From Perilla frutescens (taxonomy: Eukaryota > Streptophyta > Magnoliopsida > Lamiales > Lamiaceae), in contig BRKX01000011.1 in assembly GCA_026008535.1 (NCBI GenBank), positions 17,492,001 to 17,556,000 on the forward strand: 64,000 nt of DNA, written 5' to 3'. Position numbers and translations under genes: made by a program. Position 1 is the stretch's first letter; each line of letters opens with the position of its first letter. Positions 47,666-59,819 of this stretch are shown here, one piece after another. The notes under the pieces were generated by a model. The model did no database searches and was not told the origin of the DNA. It saw only the letters and a program-made list of their open reading frames with translations.

Positions 47666-50600
47666 TTAGTTTTCCCATTGAACCAAGTTCTTGGGATCTC
47701 CAGTCATCATGGTTGGGTTACCACTACAAGTATTCTTAGAGGTGGATTTTAAACCCATTCCATCTAGCAACTTAGCCATTTGATCTCGGTTTAACCCTTT
47801 GGTTAGCGGATCCGCTAGATTGTCTATTGACTTCACATAATCAACTGAGATAATCCCACTTGAGATCATATGCCTCATAGTATTATGTCTCCGACGTATG
47901 TGTCGTGACTTACCATTATACATAGCATTATGTGCACTCCCGATAGCCGCTTGACTATCACAGCGAATCATCACTGACGACACTAGTTTTTTCCAGCATG
48001 AAATATCCTCTAGAAAGTTGCGAAGCCATTCTGCTTCTTCACAAACTTTATCCAAAGTGATAAATTCAGATTCCATGGTAGAACATGCTATACAAGTTTG
48101 TTTCGTGGATTTCCACGACACTGCTCCACCACCGATAGTGAAAACAAATCTACTAGTCAAGAATAAGTCTTTTGTGTCTAATATCCAATTCGCATCATTG
48201 TACCCTTCAAGTACAGGAGGAAACCTTATATAATGCAGCCCGAAGTTCAAAGTATACTTCAAGTATCTTAGAACTCATACTAGAGCTTTCGAATGCTCTT
48301 TGCTTAGATTGCTCGTGTACCGACTCAACTTGTTCACAGAACATGCAAGGTCAGATCTAGCGCAGTTAGTGATGTATATCAAACTCTCAATGAACCTTGC
48401 ATACTCTTCTTGGGCTATCGGTTCTCCCCAATTTTTACTCAAGTGTACATTGAGTTCCAACGGGGTCTTAGCCGGTGGACTATCAAAAGCATTGAATTTC
48501 TTAAGCACTTTCTCCACGTAATGAGATTGTGTTAAGACAATTCCACCACTTGTTCGTACTACCTTGATTCCTAGAATCACATAAGCTAAGCCCATATCTT
48601 TCATGTCGAAATTTTATTTCAACATTTGTTTTGTTTCAACAATCACTTGGTGGCTACTGCCCATGATTAATATGTCGTCTACATAAAGACAGACTTGACA
48701 TAGCCATTAGAACTGCTCTTTATATACACATATTTATGACACTCATTGATTTTGAAACCATTTGATAACATCACGTTATCAAACTCCAGGTGCCACTGAA
48801 TAGGTGCTTGTTTCAGACCGTACAACGATCTAACAAGTTTACACACCTTTCGTTCTTACCCTGGTGCAACAAACCCTTCAGGTTGTTCCATTTATATTTC
48901 ATCCTCCAGCTCACCATTCAGAAATGCGATCTTTACATCCATTTGATGAATTTCAAGATTGTGCAAAGCAACAATCGCTGAAAGCACCCGAATAGATGTA
49001 ATCCGTGTTACTGGTGAGTAGGTATCGAAGAAATCATACCCCTCTTTTTGTCTAAAGCCTTTGGCAACCAAACGAGTTTTGTACTTATCAACAGAACCAT
49101 CTGTCTTATATTTTCATTTTAGGATCCATTTGCATCCTAACGTCTTACACTCACTTAGAAGATCTGTCAACACCCAAGTGTGATTTTGCATGATGGAATC
49201 GATTTCACTGTTGATAGCTTCTTTCCAAAACGCAACATCTGGACTAGATAGAGCTTCTTTCAAAGACTTTGGCTCATCATCTAGCATATAGGTGATGAAA
49301 TCTAGACCAAAAGTCTTTGCCATTCTAGCTTGCTTGCTACGTGTCGGTTCTTTATCCACATGATCAGAACTAGTAGCAACTTTAGAAGATCATTTCTCAG
49401 AACTACCTTCTACTCTATCCTTAATTTTACAAGGATAGATATTCTCGAAGAATATAGCATTCCTCGATTCCAACATCGTTCTTTCAATCAACTTGGGAAT
49501 CTCCGATTTATGAATAAGGAATCAATATGCGCTAATGTTAAGTGTGTACCCAACAAAGATACAATCAACTGTTTTAGGGCCGATTCTAACTTGTTTATGA
49601 AGTGGCACTTCAACCTTAGCCAAACACCCCCACACTTTGAGGTATTTATAAGACGGCGTGCGTCCTTTCCACAACTCGTAAGGCGTTACATCCTTATCCT
49701 TAAGTGGAATTTTGTTCAGGATATAGTTAGTTGTTAACACAACTTCCTCCCACAAGTTCTGTGGTAATCCCGAACTTATCAACATAGCATTCATCATCTC
49801 CTTAAGAGTTCGATTTTTGCATTCAACAACACCATTAGACTATGGTGAATAGGGATCCGTAGTTTGATGAATTATACTCGCCTCTGCGCATAACTCTTCA
49901 AACGGGGAAATATATTCTCCACCTCTATCACTTCGAATTGCTTTAATTCAACTGCTTAGTTGATTTTCGGCTTCATTTTTGAAGTTCTTAAAAGCTTCAA
50001 TCGTCTCATCTTTACTTCTTAAAAGATAAAGATAAACAATACTTTGTGCAATAGTCAATAAAAGTAATAAAATACTTTTTACCGCCTCTAGTTTGCACAA
50101 ACTTTAAGTCACACACGTCTGTGTGAATTAAATCTAGAGGTTTAGTGCTCCGTTCAACTGAATGAAATGGTAACTTTGTCAATTTTGCCTCGACACAAAC
50201 TTCACATTTATTTTGTGTATTAAATTGGTTTACTTTTAGCAAATCTAAGTTTACTAAACGTTTTATAGCATTTAGATTAACATGTCCTAATCTACAATGC
50301 CATAAATCCGAGCACTCAACAAGCAAGTAAGCAGAAGAATTCACTTTATTAGCACTTTCTTTGGCAACACGGCACATAGCCATTACATTCATTTTGAAGA
50401 GTCCATTGGCGAGATAGCCCCGGCCAAGGAACCTTTCATACTTGCTTAAAATAAACTTTTCAGACTCAAATACTAGTCTAAAACCATGATTAACTAACAA
50501 TGAACCTGAAACCAAATTCTTGCGGATGTCCGGAGCATGCAGCACAATGTTAGCTCTTGGTCTCGGATCCGCCTTTTAGTTATCGGCTTCAATTCGAAGC

Positions 50601-50980
50601 TTAACCACAAGGTCTTCAAGAATCATCTCCTTTCGCTTGTGCTTGAGATAGCTCTTGAAGTCCTTCCAACAAGGTGGCAACTTCTCAATCACCGCAACAA
50701 CGGTGAAAGAGTCGAGAAGGACCATGCCTTCAGCATGAACGTCGTGCACAATAAGCTGAAGCTCTTGCACTTGATCCATCACTGACCAGAAGTCCACCAT
50801 TTTGTAATCGATGAACTTTGCCATGACGAACTTCTTAGTTCTGGCATCCTCCGTTTTGTACTTCTTTTCGAGTGCCTCCCATAGTTCCTTAGCACTAGTT
50901 ACATTTCCGTATACAAAATAAAGACTATCTACTAAGCCATTTAAAATGTAATTTTTACATAAAAATCTCCATTGATCCAT
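47666..50980 (-). pseudogene. Copia gag-pol remnant (gag, integrase, RT, RNase H)
   Basis: Recognisable pieces in transcription order are: a gag (UBN2-type) part (50980-50576, VYGNVTSAKELWEALEKKYK); the pre-integrase and integrase zinc finger (50545-50012, LWHCRLGHVNLNAIKRL, then CEVCVEAK); the integrase C-terminal part (49797-49522, PYELWKGRTPSYKYLKVWGC); the RT start (49359-49114, EALSSPDVAFWKEAINSE); the RT catalytic LYVDDILIMG near 48660-48690; and RNase H (48262-47666, SRFVFTIGGGAVSWKSTKQT, then ADPLTKGL). The CCHC knuckle and the protease DSGA motif are absent between gag (ends EADN) and VLHAPDIRKNLVSG, so an internal deletion removed them. Many stops and frameshifts separate the pieces. 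It cannot encode an active polyprotein. Confidence 0.9.
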
Positions 50981-51240
50981 TGATCATAAGCATTCCGCTT
51001 GTTGACGTCCGGCTCATTCTCTTCAATCAGTGGAGCGGCTTCCTTGATATATCCAGCAACTCCCAACGTGGTGAGGTAGAAGAGCATCTTCTACTGCCAC
51101 CTCTTGAAGTCCAATCTAGAGAACTTCTTCGGCTTCTCAGCTTGGCCATGGGGAATGATCCTTGGAGCAACGGTGTTCGATGATGACACCATTTCCAGCA
51201 AAGGTAGTTGATTAATTCAGTTTTATATTTGTCTTGCGAT

Positions 51241-52322
51241 TGTTGTGTTGTATTACACTTTGACTGGAAACGTTACAACTGAAGTACAAGATAGAAGAGG
51301 TAGAAGTAGAACAATTACAATAAACTGAAAGTAAACAAAGAATTAGAAACTGGAACTGATAGGCAGATTCCGGCAAGCCGAGTTGAGGGGACCTCTCTTC
51401 ACAAGACAAATACGCCCTGGCTAGTGCTTACGGTTTGGCGGTTGTCTTTCAAAGATGAAACAGCTTCGTCCTTCCGGCAGTAGCACCACAAGTCTGGCAA
51501 GGCTCCAAGTGTCCCATGTCGGCTCGGATCCCAACACGTGTCCAGACAGCTGCAGACTTTGACTCCCGACAGGAGTTACATTCCAGTCCACTAACTCCAT
51601 TAGCTCCAGATGGGAGTTACCACATTTGAATACATTGAAGCCACTTAATTCAACTAGGAGTTACAAACTTAGGAGTTACATTCCAGTCCACTAACTCCAT
51701 TAGCTCCAGATGGGAGTTACCACATTTGAATACATTGAAGCCACTTAATTCAACTAGGAGTTACAAACTTCAAGGCTGGACATGCACCACTAAGTGCACC
51801 CACGACCCGCACGACCCGACTGGACATGCACCACTAAGTGCACCCATGACCCGGACGACCCGCTCAACGACCCGACCGTTTATGTACCGTAAAACTGGTA
51901 GGGCTAAGCCCCGGAAGCCAAAGTCCACCCAAAGTCCAATTGCCAAGATCCAAGTCCGAGGATGAGCCGGGCATGGGCACAGGCGAGCGCGCGCGTGTGG
52001 GCTCATGGCCCACATCCTTGTGCACTTAATTACTTCACTTAAGTGTTAATACACTTAAAATACACTTCTTAACTTGATTAAGAATTCAATGTGGGATTAT
52101 TTAATGTGTCTTAAACACATTATCCCACACCATAAATGCCTAATCGTGTGACCAACTTCAATCATTTATTTCTCACTCACTGAAAATCGGAATACTACGA
52201 TTATCTACTCACAATATAGAACAATCGTACGGTATTTAAATTCTCCAAAATTAAAAATCCCGGTCATGAAAAATCGGATAAAATGAGTCAAAAATCAATT
52301 TAATAAATCCTATTTTCCAACA
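51241..52322 (-). repeat. 5' LTR of the Copia element, lacking the TATA module
   Basis: It shares both termini with the left LTR, but after CAAGTCTGGCAAGGCTC (about 51500) it jumps to GTGTCCCATGTCGGCTCGG. The TATAAATAGG section is therefore deleted. It also has a 97-bp tandem duplication (unit starting GGAGTTACATTCCAGTCCAC) at about 51570-51770. Confidence 0.88.
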
Positions 52323-52803
52323 TTCAAGATATGCTCCCCACTTTTTATCCGAACAAGGAATGTCTTGGTCGAACTTTCGTTGCCTGGCTCCTTCTACGGA
52401 CGACTATTTACCAGCAAGAGCTTGAACTTTCTTTATTCTTCCTTTAGTCTCCACTGGCTCTCTCAGGTACCTCATTTTTGTTTAGTGTTAGTTTCTGCAT
52501 CAATGTTTACTTTGAATTAATATGGGAGGTTGGTTAATTAGGTTCCGGAGGGAGTGGAGAATAATTAATGGAAAGAACGTACACACGACAATGACAAGTC
52601 CCCCGGAGGTATTTGAAGCATACGCGAAGCAGTTTGAGAGAGATTTCTCGACATTCCTTCGATCAAGGGGAGAAGAAATTTTAGCTAGAGGACGTATGGT
52701 GTTACTGTTCATTGCTAGAAGTGCTGCAGATCCCTCTACAAAAGATGACTGCCAACTTTTCATGCTGCTTGCAAATACTCTTGCTGAAATGGCCATCCAT
52801 CAG
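52323..52803 (+). pseudogene. SABATH methyltransferase pseudogene, 3' part
   Basis: Continuation of 45397-45859. The rest of exon 2 (52323-52467) includes PGSFYGRLFTSKSLNFLYSS followed by FSLHWLSQ, a SABATH hallmark that helps form the substrate pocket. Just before it, MLPTFYPNKECLGRTFV is readable only in another frame, so compensating small indels are present. Exon 3 starts after TTAATTAG near 52542 (VPEGVENN), meets a stop or frameshift, then continues as VHTTMTSPPEVFEAYAKQFE, GRMVLLFIARSAADPSTKDD and ends EMAIHQ before GTATAAAC. I found no final exon within the next kilobase, where a Harbinger-like element begins. Confidence 0.88.
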
Positions 52804-52874
52804 GTATAAACTATTTATATAAATAATCTTATGTTGTGCGACTCGTTGATGCTAAATTCGATGAAAAAAGCTAA

Positions 52875-53731
52875 GGCCATCTCCAACAGTTTTAATCAGA
52901 ATACAGTTAACTCTACATTATTTTATCGTTAAAGTTACAGATTTTCAATTTTCATCTCCAATAGCATCACTCTCCATTTCACCCTACAATGGAATATTCC
53001 CTTTTTATATACTCTTTACTATTGGTTTAATTTTTTTTATCAAATTATTTAATTGAATATGATTATATATATACATATATATTAGTATTCTTGCTCATTA
53101 TTTTATATTTTTAATTAATATATAATTAAATTTTATTTTAATTTTATATTAATTAAAAAGTTCATGTAAAAATAATCAACTTATTCAAAATAAAATTTAA
53201 CATTTCATAATAGATTATTTAATAAAAATATAAATTACATGTCATAACAATTACATCTCTAAATTTGAAAACTCTTCCCACAAATGATCAATCAAAGCAT
53301 TACGAAGTGGTTTAGGGGATTATTAGCTAAATTAATTTTGTATTTTTAATATATATTTTACTCTTATTGTATGATATTTATATTTGTACTAATTATGTAT
53401 TTGTATTGTTTATTGTAAAATATATTTGTGGTTTTGTATTGTTTATTAATATATTTGTGGTTTTGTATTGTTAAATGTTTATGTAATTTTATTTTTATTA
53501 ATTATGTATTTTGTGTTTTAAAACAATTGAAAAAAATCTAATACAAAATATAAAAAATCAATTAAATATATTATCACAATTATATAATGAAAGAAAGAGA
53601 GGCTGCCGAGTGGAACAGTACCTCGGTGTACTGTTTAAATCCCCTACATTTAACGAGCCGGCATTCCGCTGTTGGAGAAAGGAATTCACGCCAGTTTGCC
53701 GTCTCGGCCGTCATATCAGTTGGAGAAGCTC
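52875..53731. mobile_element. PIF/Harbinger-like element, TSD TAA
   Basis: The ends GGCCATCTCCAACAGTTT and ATCAGTTGGAGAAGCTC are inverted relatives. TAA flanks both sides (52872-52874 and 53732-53734). The AT-rich interior has no transposase. The end sequence is of the same general type as the MITE at 38026-38370. Confidence 0.6.
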
Positions 53732-53734
53732 TAA

Positions 53735-54553
53735 GGGTAGATTAAGTGTTCACGAGTGTTTAAGGATTAAATATTGACTAATTAAATATGTAACGAGGTG
53801 TAATGAGATAGATTAAGTACTGTCAACGAGAATTTTCAATTTTCAATTTCTTGAGATTGAAAATGATGAATTTAATTTTATTTGAGATATAAGGGTTTAG
53901 GCATGTATATGTTACCCTAAGGGCAAATGATATACGTGATTAATTAATGAATAAAGCACTATTAAAATTGTGATATAAGTGTGAGAGATACATAGAAAAA
54001 ATAAAGCGGTAATGCATATATAAAAATAGTCGAACTTTTCATTTAGTAACCGCTTAAAAATATTTATTTATAGTCACTTGTACACTGAAAATCTTTAATT
54101 GCATTTCATTAAAATTGTGAGCTGCACAATAAAAGTGCATTATTTGAGTGTATGAATGAAATATGATTGTGAAACAATACAAATTAATATTATTATACGA
54201 GTGGAGTACGTGCAAGATTAAGTACATTCGCGCAACATTATAAATTTATGTATATACTGTTGCACGAATTAAAGGTACACGACTGCGCGTAGTTGTGCAA
54301 TAATTTAAATTTACACTACTACACAAATAGAGTTACACGACTAAGTGTATTCGTGCAGTATTACAATTTTATATTGTTGCACGACTAGGGTGCACGACAT
54401 ATGATTATTTTGTCCAAATGGTTAGAAACATATATTTTTTTAAATAGTGGCTAGAAACATTTTTTGCCAAGTCAAAATGCCTATTTAAAAATTTACTCTA
54501 AAATAAACCACACGTGCATATATAAGGTCAGGTTTCCAATAAAAACTTGGTCT
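53735..54553. other. Intergenic with GTGCACGA-type repeats
   Basis: No gene. From about 54200 to 54395 short units of the form GTTGCACGA(A/C)T...TACACGACT recur five to six times, in a loosely tandem way. Confidence 0.5.
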
Positions 54554-54561
54554 CGTATGTG

Positions 54562-55768
54562 TAGGGATGTCAATCGGGCCAATCCGTTTCGATTTCGGGT
54601 CAATTCGGTTCGGGCCGAATCGGTTAAAAAAAATTCGGGTCAAAAATTCTTGGCCCTAACCCTAACCCTTCGGTTTTCGAGCTAGCCCGTCGAGCCAACA
54701 TGTTAACGAATTTTTTTTACATGTATAAATTATATTTTGATAATTCTAAAAAATGATCACCATTTCTTACTCTTGAAATAAATAAATACACGAAAAAAAA
54801 CATAAAATAAAAAAATGGTGAATATAAAATTTCATTAACATCATAGTGCATCAAATAAAGAAATCAATGATACATGAAATGATAAATTACAATAATTTTC
54901 AATCATAATTTGTTCTTTCAAAAATAATAATTTCAAACTAAATCATAAATCTAATTATAGCTCAATCTCTGATCTAATTGGAAGTACAATCTTCTTCTAC
55001 ATCAACATTAATATTTGAAGATCTTTCAACTTCATGTTCATATTTCATTTTTAAAGTCTTTATTATTTATTTCATTTATCTTTGTATTCTTTCTCATACA
55101 TTAAACAAACGATAACATTAGAATGTATATAAAATTAAATTATTGAAAACATGATAAATAATATAATTTTAATACTTTAAAACATCTATACTATATAATA
55201 ATAGATGGATAACAAGTGAAAGATGATTTTCTCAATAAAAATAAAATAAAATAATAAAAAAATTAAAGTGAAATGTCTTGACATTCAAAAAGCAAAAAAT
55301 GAATAAACAATATGTTTTATATATCATACTAAGCACTTATAGCCCTTAAAAGTTATAACATCGATAAATGCAATAATGTATGTCATAAATGAAAATATAA
55401 CATTTAATGAAAAATTGCATCATTGAATAAAACTCATTTACTGTTAGTTGTAACTTTAAAAATTCATAACTATTAGCATACTTGGAATCTGTAAATTCAT
55501 AATATATGGATGGAAAGATAATTGAGTTAGTTTTTCAACGCTTCTGACCGTTCTTGAATCAGATTTTTCTAGAAAACGTTATGATCAAAACAACGAAGGC
55601 TGACAGGCCAGCTCGACGGGCCAACCCGCGGCCCGACCAGGCCAGCCCGATCGGTCTGGCCCGTTCGATTAATTTTTTTTTCGGGCCGAAATTTTTTGGC
55701 CCTAACCCTATATTTTTCTCGGTCTATTCGGGCCAACTCATCCATTTCGGGCTAAATTGACATCCTTA
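54562..55768. mobile_element. hAT-type non-autonomous element, TSD CGTATGTG
   Basis: The left end TAGGGATGTCAATCGGGCC and the right end GGGCTAAATTGACATCCTTA are inverted copies, and the exact 8-bp duplication CGTATGTG flanks it (54554-54561 and 55769-55776). Both ends are rich in CGGGCC/GGCCCG words and carry GGCCCTAACCCTA. The interior is AT-rich and noncoding. Confidence 0.9.
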
Positions 55769-55839
55769 CGTATGTGTGACATTAATTGGAACATAGTCAT
55801 ATTATTTTAGAAAATGTAATAGTGATAAAATACAACATA

Positions 55840-56830
55840 CACTACAAAAAATTCGCTGTTTAGTGACGGAAATGTCCGTCGGTAAATCCCACTTTTTTGT
55901 CATTAGTCTTAGCTAACGACAGAAATAGTCCGTCGCTAAAGGTTTCGCCGGCAAACAAATCTAACGATGGATATTGACGGTCGTTAAGGGTAATGACGGA
56001 TTTAACGATGGACCTGTCCGTCGTTAAGATTGCTGTCGTCATTAGTTATCTTGAGGCTTAACGATGTCACTAATGACGGACGTGTCCGTCGTTAACATTG
56101 CTGACGTAATTAGTCTCTTTGAAGAGTAACGTCGGACTTAACGACGGACACGATCCGTTGTTAGAAAAGTCACGTTGACCGTTGTACTCTAACGACGGAT
56201 GTGTCCATTGTTAAATTTAATTAATTATTTTTTTAGTTATTATTTTTATTGCATTTTCTTATAATATTCGATTTAATTTCGATTTTTATTTATAAATTTC
56301 GGAAGAACATAAATAAACACGTAAAATAATATATATATATATATAAATCTCCAATAAAATACCTAAAATATCATAAAGTATCAGTATGGATACACAAATA
56401 TATCAAATACAAATAATAATGTCATGATGAAGATAGAGGAGGGCCCCTAAACTGCGTCCGTATCTACTCGAACATCTCAGCTTACTGTTGTATCATTTCC
56501 TGCTATTGACGTATCTGTTCTTGCTGGACTTTGAGAAGCGATGTCTGCGCGTCCATCTTCTCCTGTAACTCCCGGATGGCAGTTTGAGTGTCGGGCTATG
56601 GAGGAGTTGCAGAAGATACACTAGCAGTTGAATAACTCCGTGATCGACTACCGAGCTTAAAAATCCGGTTCTTCTTGGAATACTGGCGGGCAGTATCGAC
56701 ATATACGACGCTCATATCTATATGTGGCGCCTCATCTATACTAGGAGTCGGCTGGCTCAACTCCTCAACCCGAGCCAATACATCAACCTATTCACAAAAT
56801 CAAATAAGAATGGTTAAATATATATTTTTA
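55840..56830. mobile_element. CACTA element, left end plus interior, right end missing
   Basis: Starts CACTACAAAAAATTCGCTGT. The first 380 bases hold many GTCCGTCGTTAA and TTAACGACGGA-type subterminal repeats in both orientations. An element-associated coding fragment follows (56440-56780, minus). No matching TTGTAGTG end was found downstream, where an LTR-like remnant begins near 56830. Confidence 0.75.
56440..56780 (-). pseudogene. CACTA-associated protein fragment (Transposase_24-like)
   Basis: The minus strand reads MARVEELSQPTPSIDEAPHI, then RIFKLGSRSRSYS and a Gln-rich coiled-coil-like tail (IRELQEKMDAQTSLLKVQQE) with in-frame stops. The motif order (a LGSR-type segment, then a Gln-rich coil) resembles the C-terminus of the second protein of plant En/Spm-type elements. 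The family is inferred from this pattern and its place inside a CACTA element. No catalytic residues are involved. Confidence 0.55.
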
Positions 56831-57560
56831 AAGTCAGTTCTGAGCCTCAGCTGGCAGTTGTTATCTTTAGTTAGGTCATATCCTCAGTTAGCAGTTCTGC
56901 GCATCTTGTTGGCAGTTTTAAGCTCCAGTTTTGACTTTCTTCAGCTGGCAATTCTGGGCTCTAGCTTGATACTTCTGAGCTCCAGTTAATCTTTCATCAG
57001 TTGGCAGTTCTGGGCTCTGGCTTGATGCTTCTGAGCTCCACTTAGTCTTTCTTCAGCTGACAGTTCTGGGCTCTGGCTTGATACCTTTGAGCTCCAATTG
57101 GGCTTTTCTCAGCTGGCAGTTCTGGGCCTTCAACTGACATTTGAGCTTGCGCATCTTCAGCTGACGTATCTTCAGTTGGAATTCTGGGTTGGCACTTAGC
57201 AGTTTTTTAGATCATGAACTACAGACTGAATTGCTCCGATCGACATATGTATTTACCATATTGACCCTGATGATCAGTTGGCACTTTGGGCTTGTCAGTT
57301 CCACTGTTCTGACAGCCTACATCTTCATTTTCTTGACTTGCTAACTAATTTAGTAATCAAGCTTCTGCTTTCTTCTTTCCTCAGCTCTTGGCTGGATTTG
57401 ATCTACTTCTTTCTCTTCTTTCGATTGATCATGCTTTGTCTATGCTTAGCTCAATATTTTGTTCGATCAATCTCGATTTTCTATTTGATTTTCTTTCAGT
57501 TTTTCAAAGTGTTTTCACATTTCATCAAAACCACAACTGGGATTACTTTTGATAGGTCAC
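56830..57560 (-). mobile_element. Truncated Copia-LTR-like remnant with minisatellite
   Basis: On the minus strand the passage GGTTTTGATGAAATGTGAAA (about 57540) matches the LTR remnant near 6077. From about 56838 to 57200 a unit of about 60 bases, CAGCTGGCAGTTCTGGGCTC followed by TGGCTTGATACTTCTGAGCT, recurs about five times with drift. Confidence 0.55.
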
Positions 57561-59819
57561 TCTTGATAGTTTTTCATAACAATTTATTTTCACTTTTCAT
57601 CTAAATTATAACCATATATATTAGTTGATTGATGATCTAGTTCATTATTCTTGTTAGTTTATTATTTTTTCATTACATATTCACACCTGTTCCAGTTAAC
57701 AAGTACATATTTACAATAATCTTAATTCGAATATAAATTTCAAAGTTTTTTTTATAATATGACTTATAAATAGTAATTTAATTTTATTGTTATATCTCAT
57801 TTTTCTTTTATTTAATTAATATATAACATTAAATTTCAGTGAGACACACTAAAGTATACATAATATTTGTATATTATATAATAATTGAGTAAATTGATAT
57901 AAAATTTAAAAATATATTGTCAAATCAAATGAACTAAGTAATTATTAATTGCTTGATGTTGGTTTTGATGAATAATGATGATTTAACTCGGTAATAATGT
58001 TTGTTTAATATCATAGGTTTAATCAAATTCATTTGTATTTGTTTTATTATCAAGTCTCAATTCTTAACTATAATAATGAAATAGAATTTTATTTACCTCA
58101 CAATTAGATAGTTTTTTTGTTAGACTACTTCAAAATTCAAATATACTATTTTATATTAATATTATAACTAAATACATTCCAAATGCATATCTTAAAGTTG
58201 GATAATTAATTTTTTATTACATTAATTTTTATCATATAAATTATTTACATATTCCTATTTTTTGTTTAATATCATAAGCTTAACTTAATGTTTGTAAATA
58301 TCATTAATTTATTTCCATTTTTTATTTATGATAATATTTATTCTTAATTTTCATATAGTCCATATAGTCTATTATTAATTATTAGTTGAATATACAGTAA
58401 ATTTATCTGATAAATTGACAATACGATATTATGTTTATATAAATATAATATCAATATATAATATATATAAAGATTTACACATATTTAAGTTTTGGAGAAT
58501 TGTTATGGAAACCTTAATTGATTCAATATAACATAATTGTCAATAATTTGGTCAGGTGGTTATAGTAACAAATTGAAATACATTTTACTAAGGTTTGAAT
58601 CTTGTTAGGGGTGAATTTAATTTTTTTAGCTTACTTATCAAAGCTCGATTACAAGCTCACGAGCTACTCTATAAAATCTCTTTTAAAATCGAACTCGAGC
58701 TATTCGTGAGAAGCTCGCGAGTAACTCGAGTTTGGCTCGAGAAAATTATCGAGCACAAAAAAAAGCTCGAATTTGGCTCATTTAATAAACGATCGAGTTT
58801 AGATCGAACTTTTTTTAAAACCGACACCCGAGTAGCTCACGAACAGTTACCCTACCAAAAATGATAATATCAAAACTAAAATCGGATGAGCGCATGTCCT
58901 ATGGAACCCAAATCAAAATTAACTCTACAATAGAAGATCTTATCCCAAAGTTATTTAATTTTAGAATATTTTGAAGGAACATTAATTGCCCCCAACGACC
59001 AGCATTAATTTATGGAACTACTCAAGAAAAAAGAAAAAGATAAGCCGTTCTTGGCATTGCACCTCACGATCGCCTACCAAACAACAGATTAAAAATTACT
59101 CTCTATGTTACACAAATGTAGCCCCAGCCATTTTAAAGAGTATATTAAGAAAAAAAAACTAATGATATTGAAAAGTAAAACTATATAAAATTATCTATTA
59201 ATATCCTCATTAATTTATTCATTTAAAAGAAAATAATCGTTAATTTCAAATAACATTAAATAGTTATTTACTATTAAGCAAATGAGAACTTAATTATACA
59301 CATATATCTATTAAGGAAAAATTAGGTTATATAATTTTGAGATGTATAAATTAAAAATGAAGGTGAGACAACAATTATGAGACATAGATGGACTAAATTA
59401 AAATAAAAGAACGACCAAGAAATTAAGCTAGAAGATTTAGGGGTAGCTCATTAATTAGTTGGTTCCTAAAGTTGTATTTAAATATTACTTGTAATTTTGG
59501 GTGGGTGATCTAAGAAATATTATATAAGCAGCATGAAATCAGTGAGCCGCACATTAATGAAATTAATGTTTGGCAACATACTTCTGAGTTTCTTATACTT
59601 TTCATTTTTTATTTCCATCGGTCTTTGTACAATTATTTTATTTGAATAGATTCTTGTATTTCTACAATTGATAACTCCAAGTCCTTATTTAATATAACTA
59701 ATTAATTTGTTAGTTTTCCGTTAGTTGAATGATATAGATCTTCGAAATGCATATTCTCTTTTCCCTATAATATAAATATATAAATGTTAATTCTCATATG
59801 CATTAGAGTACACATAACA
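57561..59819. other. Intergenic, AT-rich, with two short element-end relics
   Basis: No supported gene. 58620-58855 is rich in CTCGAG/GAGCTC words like those of plant hAT MITEs. 58875-58925 (AAAATCGG, then GCATGTCCTATGGAACCCAA) resembles the right TIR of the MULE at 34878-36742. Confidence 0.45.

Larger units (their letters stand above)
45860..52322 (-). mobile_element. Ty1/Copia retrotransposon inserted in the SABATH exon
   Basis: It is bounded by two LTRs (45860-47181 and 51241-52322), with TGTTGTG...CCAACA ends in the plus orientation. The element reads right to left: gag near 50980, then integrase, reverse transcriptase and RNase H towards 47666. The polypurine tract sits beside the left LTR, so that is the 3' LTR. 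The flanks TTCGA (45855-45859) and TTCAA (52323-52327) differ at one base and are probably the aged 5-bp TSD. SABATH exon 2 continues across the insertion. The LTR family is that of the solo LTR at 32704-33926. Confidence 0.92.
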
